From positions 154,277 to 218,276 of the forward strand of contig JARBTJ010000004.1 of the NCBI GenBank assembly GCA_029240245.1: a stretch of DNA of 64,000 nucleotides, written 5' to 3'. The translations under genes were made by a program, and so were the position numbers. The stretch is from Herbinix sp. GTDB taxonomy: Bacteria > Bacillota > Clostridia > Lachnospirales > Lachnospiraceae. Below the pieces are notes generated by a model. It worked only from the letters and a program-made list of their open reading frames with translations, had not been told where the DNA came from and searched no databases. How positions within the stretch are numbered: the first letter of the stretch is position 1; every line of letters begins with the position of its first letter. Of the stretch, positions 61,658 to 64,000 are shown piece after piece.

Positions 61658-63352
61658 ATGAAGCTTAAATGGAAAATTATTTTGTCTTTGAATCTTTTTA
61701 ATTTGGTTGTCATTTTATTATTCAGTCTCTATTTCAAGAATTCAATCACTCAGTTAGTAAACGAGGAAACCTTAGACGAGCTTAATAATTATTCCGTTCT
61801 AGGTTTATCCCTACTGGAAAGCCAGTATCCGGGTGACTGGAGATTAGAAGGTGATCAGTTATTCAAAGGTGATACTTTATTAAACGATAATTATAATGTA
61901 GTTGATAATATATCGGAGCATACGGGTATATTGGCAACGATTTTTGCCTGGGATACACGTATTTCCACAACTGTGAAGGATGCTCACGGAAACCGCAAGA
62001 TAGGTACGCAGGCCTCCGACATAGTTATCGATACGGTACTCAAAAACAACACACAGTACATAGGCAGTGCAGAAATCGAAGGCGTCATGGCAGATACTCA
62101 TTATCTCCCTATAAAGAATAAAGACGATGCTACCGTCGGTATGTGGTTTGTTGGTATCTATTCCGAGGTGATTGACCAAAAGATATCCGATAAAATGGTA
62201 TCCTTAATGGGCTTCATGGGTATTGTACTCTGTTTCTCCTTTGTTCTGACTTATTTGATCGGACAAGTACTCTCCAATGCCTTTCAACGGATAAAGCATG
62301 ACCTAGAGCAACTGGAAAAGGGTAATTTTAAGATAACCTTTCAATCAAAATTTATGGCCCGAAAGGACGAATTGGGTGATATTACAAGGTCCTTTCACAA
62401 TATGCAGTATCAGATCAGCAGCAGAATTTCATCCATTAGGGAGGAAACCCTCAATATTGGGAATTCTTCCAATATCCTGGCCGAAGGAGCAGACAATGTC
62501 TATAACCATATAGAAGATATCTCCGCAACTACCGAGGAGCTCTCTGCAGGTATGGAGGAAACCGTTGCATCTACTCAGGAAATGAATGCAGCTGCTTTTG
62601 AAATTGAAACAGAGATCGGCAACATGGCTGATAAAGCCGAGCACGGACAATCTATCACTATGGAAATCAAGAAAAGAGCGGAAAAGTTAAAGGAGGTAGC
62701 TTTATCCTCACAGAAATCAGCAATCGACCTCTATGATACTACAAATAAAAATCTGAGACATTCCATTGAAAAAGCAGGTGCAATTGATGAAATCAAAGCT
62801 CTATCAAAAACTATCCTGTCAATTACCGCACAGACGAATTTATTGGCACTGAACGCTTCCATTGAATCCGCTAGAGCTGGAGAAGCGGGCAAAGGCTTTG
62901 CAGTAGTTGCCAATGAAATCCGAACTCTGGCAACAAATTCTAAGAATGCGGTGTCAAAAATTGAGGAGATCTCCCATCAGATTTCAGGAACGGTCGAACA
63001 TATGGTGGCCGATTCCAAGCAGCTCTTAAGCTTCGTTGACAACACCGTCATCCATGACTACGATGTCCTGGTACAGACAGGTGAACAGTATTACGAGGAT
63101 GCGAGCACTATGGAAAGCATGGTAAATGATATTAAGTCCTCCACCTCTCAGCTTTCGGAATCCATTCATTATATCAAACAGGCCGTAGAAGAGGTCGCTT
63201 TAGCAACGGAGGAAGGCTCTAAGGGCTCCTCCGATATCGCAGACAAATCGAACAATATCTTCCATATGACAACACAGGTTTTAGAACAGGCTAATGCAAA
63301 CAAGAAAACCGCAGAAAGCTTGAATCATATGGTAGAGTTTTTTGAGATTTAG
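61658..63352 (+). CDS. Methyl-accepting chemotaxis protein, single-Cache type
   Basis: A 564-residue chemoreceptor. TM1 is at about 5-25, a single Cache (sCache_3-like) extracellular domain at about 30-180 (TGILATIFAWDTRISTTV, YLPIKNKDDATVGMWFVGIY), and TM2 at about 183-205. HAMP (YLIGQVLSNAFQRIKHDLEQ) and the signalling coiled coil follow, with the tip [20 protein letters not shown] and AVVANEIRTLATNS near 394-430. The ligand is unknown. ATG 61658 follows AGGGCTAGG by 8 bases and was preferred to GTG 61649. A paralogue lies at 45806. Confidence 0.93.
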   Translation: MKLKWKIILSLNLFNLVVILLFSLYFKNSITQLVNEETLDELNNYSVLGLSLLESQYPGDWRLEGDQLFKGDTLLNDNYNVVDNISEHTGILATIFAWDTRISTTVKDAHGNRKIGTQASDIVIDTVLKNNTQYIGSAEIEGVMADTHYLPIKNKDDATVGMWFVGIYSEVIDQKISDKMVSLMGFMGIVLCFSFVLTYLIGQVLSNAFQRIKHDLEQLEKGNFKITFQSKFMARKDELGDITRSFHNMQYQISSRISSIREETLNIGNSSNILAEGADNVYNHIEDISATTEELSAGMEETVASTQEMNAAAFEIETEIGNMADKAEHGQSITMEIKKRAEKLKEVALSSQKSAIDLYDTTNKNLRHSIEKAGAIDEIKALSKTILSITAQTNLLALNASIESARAGEAGKGFAVVANEIRTLATNSKNAVSKIEEISHQISGTVEHMVADSKQLLSFVDNTVIHDYDVLVQTGEQYYEDASTMESMVNDIKSSTSQLSESIHYIKQAVEEVALATEEGSKGSSDIADKSNNIFHMTTQVLEQANANKKTAESLNHMVEFFEI

Positions 63353-63474
63353 ATGTGAGTTTTTTATACGATGTAATAGCCCCAACGAAATCGGAATCTA
63401 ATGCTCTCAAGTAGGACAGGACCTGCTGCTGTAAGGCTTCTGATGGACAGTTGAGCAGGTACTACATATAAATC

Positions 63475-63511
63475 ATAGCCCAACCGATAAAGCTTCGATT
63501 GGGCTATTTTC
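63475..63511 (+). terminator. Terminator of the second chemoreceptor gene
   Basis: ATAGCCCAA (63475-63483) pairs with TTGGGCTAT (63499-63507), followed by TTTTC. A separate ACCTGCT/AGCAGGT hairpin lies at 63421-63460. Confidence 0.78.
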
Positions 63512-63540
63512 ATACTCTTAAAAAGCTTAATTTTAAATGT

Positions 63541-64000
63541 TTAGGATCTTTTATGTACCCACCATATATCATCTTGGTAAGGATAAAAACCGATATTATA
63601 ATAGAATTGCTGTGAAGAAAGCACATATGCATGTTTTGCTCCGAGTTTGCCACACCTATTTACCCCTTCAAGAACAGCAGCTTTGCCTAATCCCAACTTA
63701 CGATATTCTGGTAAAGTGAAAACAGGCTCGACATAAGAATACTCGCTACCAGGAATACACCACATCCCACAATGGGCAGCATAGTCTCCATTTGGAGCAA
63801 CAACTAATATGCGTAAATCAGGGTCAAAATATGGTTTGTCAAACCCTTCTCTATTTTTAACGCTTTCCATTTCGGCTTCAGTGCGTTCACGTTTATTCTC
63901 AAACCCCTTCCAAATCGCATCAAAATATTTATCAGCGTCAAAGCTTTTATCGGCAAAGCTCATAATTGTATACCCTTTCGGGAGAGTATAAACGTTGTCA
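63541..64000 (-). CDS. GNAT acetyltransferase, 5' end cut by window edge
   Basis: The reading frame is open from the window edge to the stop at 63541-63543, 153 codons in view. The first visible residues, DNVYTLPKGYTIMSFADK, read as the middle of a GNAT protein, so the ATG at 63963 is probably not the start. Further on, GMWCIPGSEYSYVEPVFTLP and YRKLGLGKAAVLEGVNR form the acetyl-CoA-binding loop, and YNIGFYPYQDDIWW ends the fold. The substrate is unknown. The start and N-terminal part lie outside the window. Confidence 0.85.
   Translation of the reverse strand, partial: DNVYTLPKGYTIMSFADKSFDADKYFDAIWKGFENKRERTEAEMESVKNREGFDKPYFDPDLRILVVAPNGDYAAHCGMWCIPGSEYSYVEPVFTLPEYRKLGLGKAAVLEGVNRCGKLGAKHAYVLSSQQFYYNIGFYPYQDDIWWVHKRS

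Noticed and set aside
63963..63963. ATG at 63963 as start of the last GNAT gene
   Set aside because: The frame stays open and protein-like to the window edge, and no ribosome site precedes this ATG, so the gene is treated as truncated.

Overview
The window looks like chromosomal DNA of a low-GC, strictly anaerobic, spore-forming, nitrogen-fixing member of the Clostridia, most like the Lachnospiraceae / Clostridium cluster XIVa group. The basis is a clostridial nifH-nifI1-nifI2-nifD operon, an electron-bifurcating type [FeFe]-hydrogenase, spoVG with a sigma-H-like promoter, a DUF11 protein with a sigma-K-like promoter, DnaD/DnaI-type replication genes, AGGAGG ribosome sites and T-rich hairpin terminators. 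The species assignment is inference. I see no rRNA, tRNA, CRISPR array, insertion sequence or prophage.

Layout. 1-5600: nitrogenase genes (nifD truncated by the window edge) and the molybdate transporter modABC, all on the minus strand; nifH and modA each sit behind a sigma-A promoter and a leader with an attenuator-like hairpin pair. 5667-10562: a nucleotidyltransferase, a Crp/Fnr regulator divergent from the hybrid cluster protein gene hcp, a frameshifted conserved gene and a hemerythrin protein (nitrosative and redox stress). 10967-15462: an orphan DNA methyltransferase, DNA polymerase IV with a LexA box, an unannotated structured RNA of about 215 nt with a consensus promoter and terminator, a SAM methyltransferase and an SRAP protein. 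15872-29499: housekeeping genes (DUF1846 protein, prsA-like foldase, mfd, pth, spoVG, murC, dnaD, dnaC/dnaI, prs), with a DnaA-box cluster upstream of dnaD. 29672-35324: a class A penicillin-binding protein and a YhaN/YhaO-like pair. 35868-45569: mixed accessory and regulatory genes (GNAT, AraC-GGDEF fusion, MarR-flavodoxin-FMN-binding, holin-like, PAP2, WYL, DUF11 spore or surface protein, preQ1 riboswitch with queT). 45806-49689: a chemoreceptor and asnS. 49876-60732: a two-armed hydrogenase locus. The leftward arm encodes a PAS/degenerate GGDEF protein, two DRTGG-like proteins, a HATPase, a hydrogenase-like iron-sulfur protein and a PHP protein; the rightward arm encodes HydC, a HATPase, a 2Fe-2S ferredoxin, HydB and HydA. 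60996-64000: an unknown protein, a second chemoreceptor and a truncated GNAT.

How it fits together. Nitrogenase needs molybdenum and low-potential electrons and makes H2. Mo uptake, nif and a hydrogenase that links H2, NADH and ferredoxin form a coherent anaerobic redox set. The similar nifH and modA leaders suggest shared antitermination control, and the leftward hydrogenase arm looks like a signalling module. The observations I rate highest are the structured RNA at 13436-13650, the nifH/modA leaders, the hydrogenase-associated signalling arm, the DnaA-box cluster and several unusual ribosome-binding-site structures.
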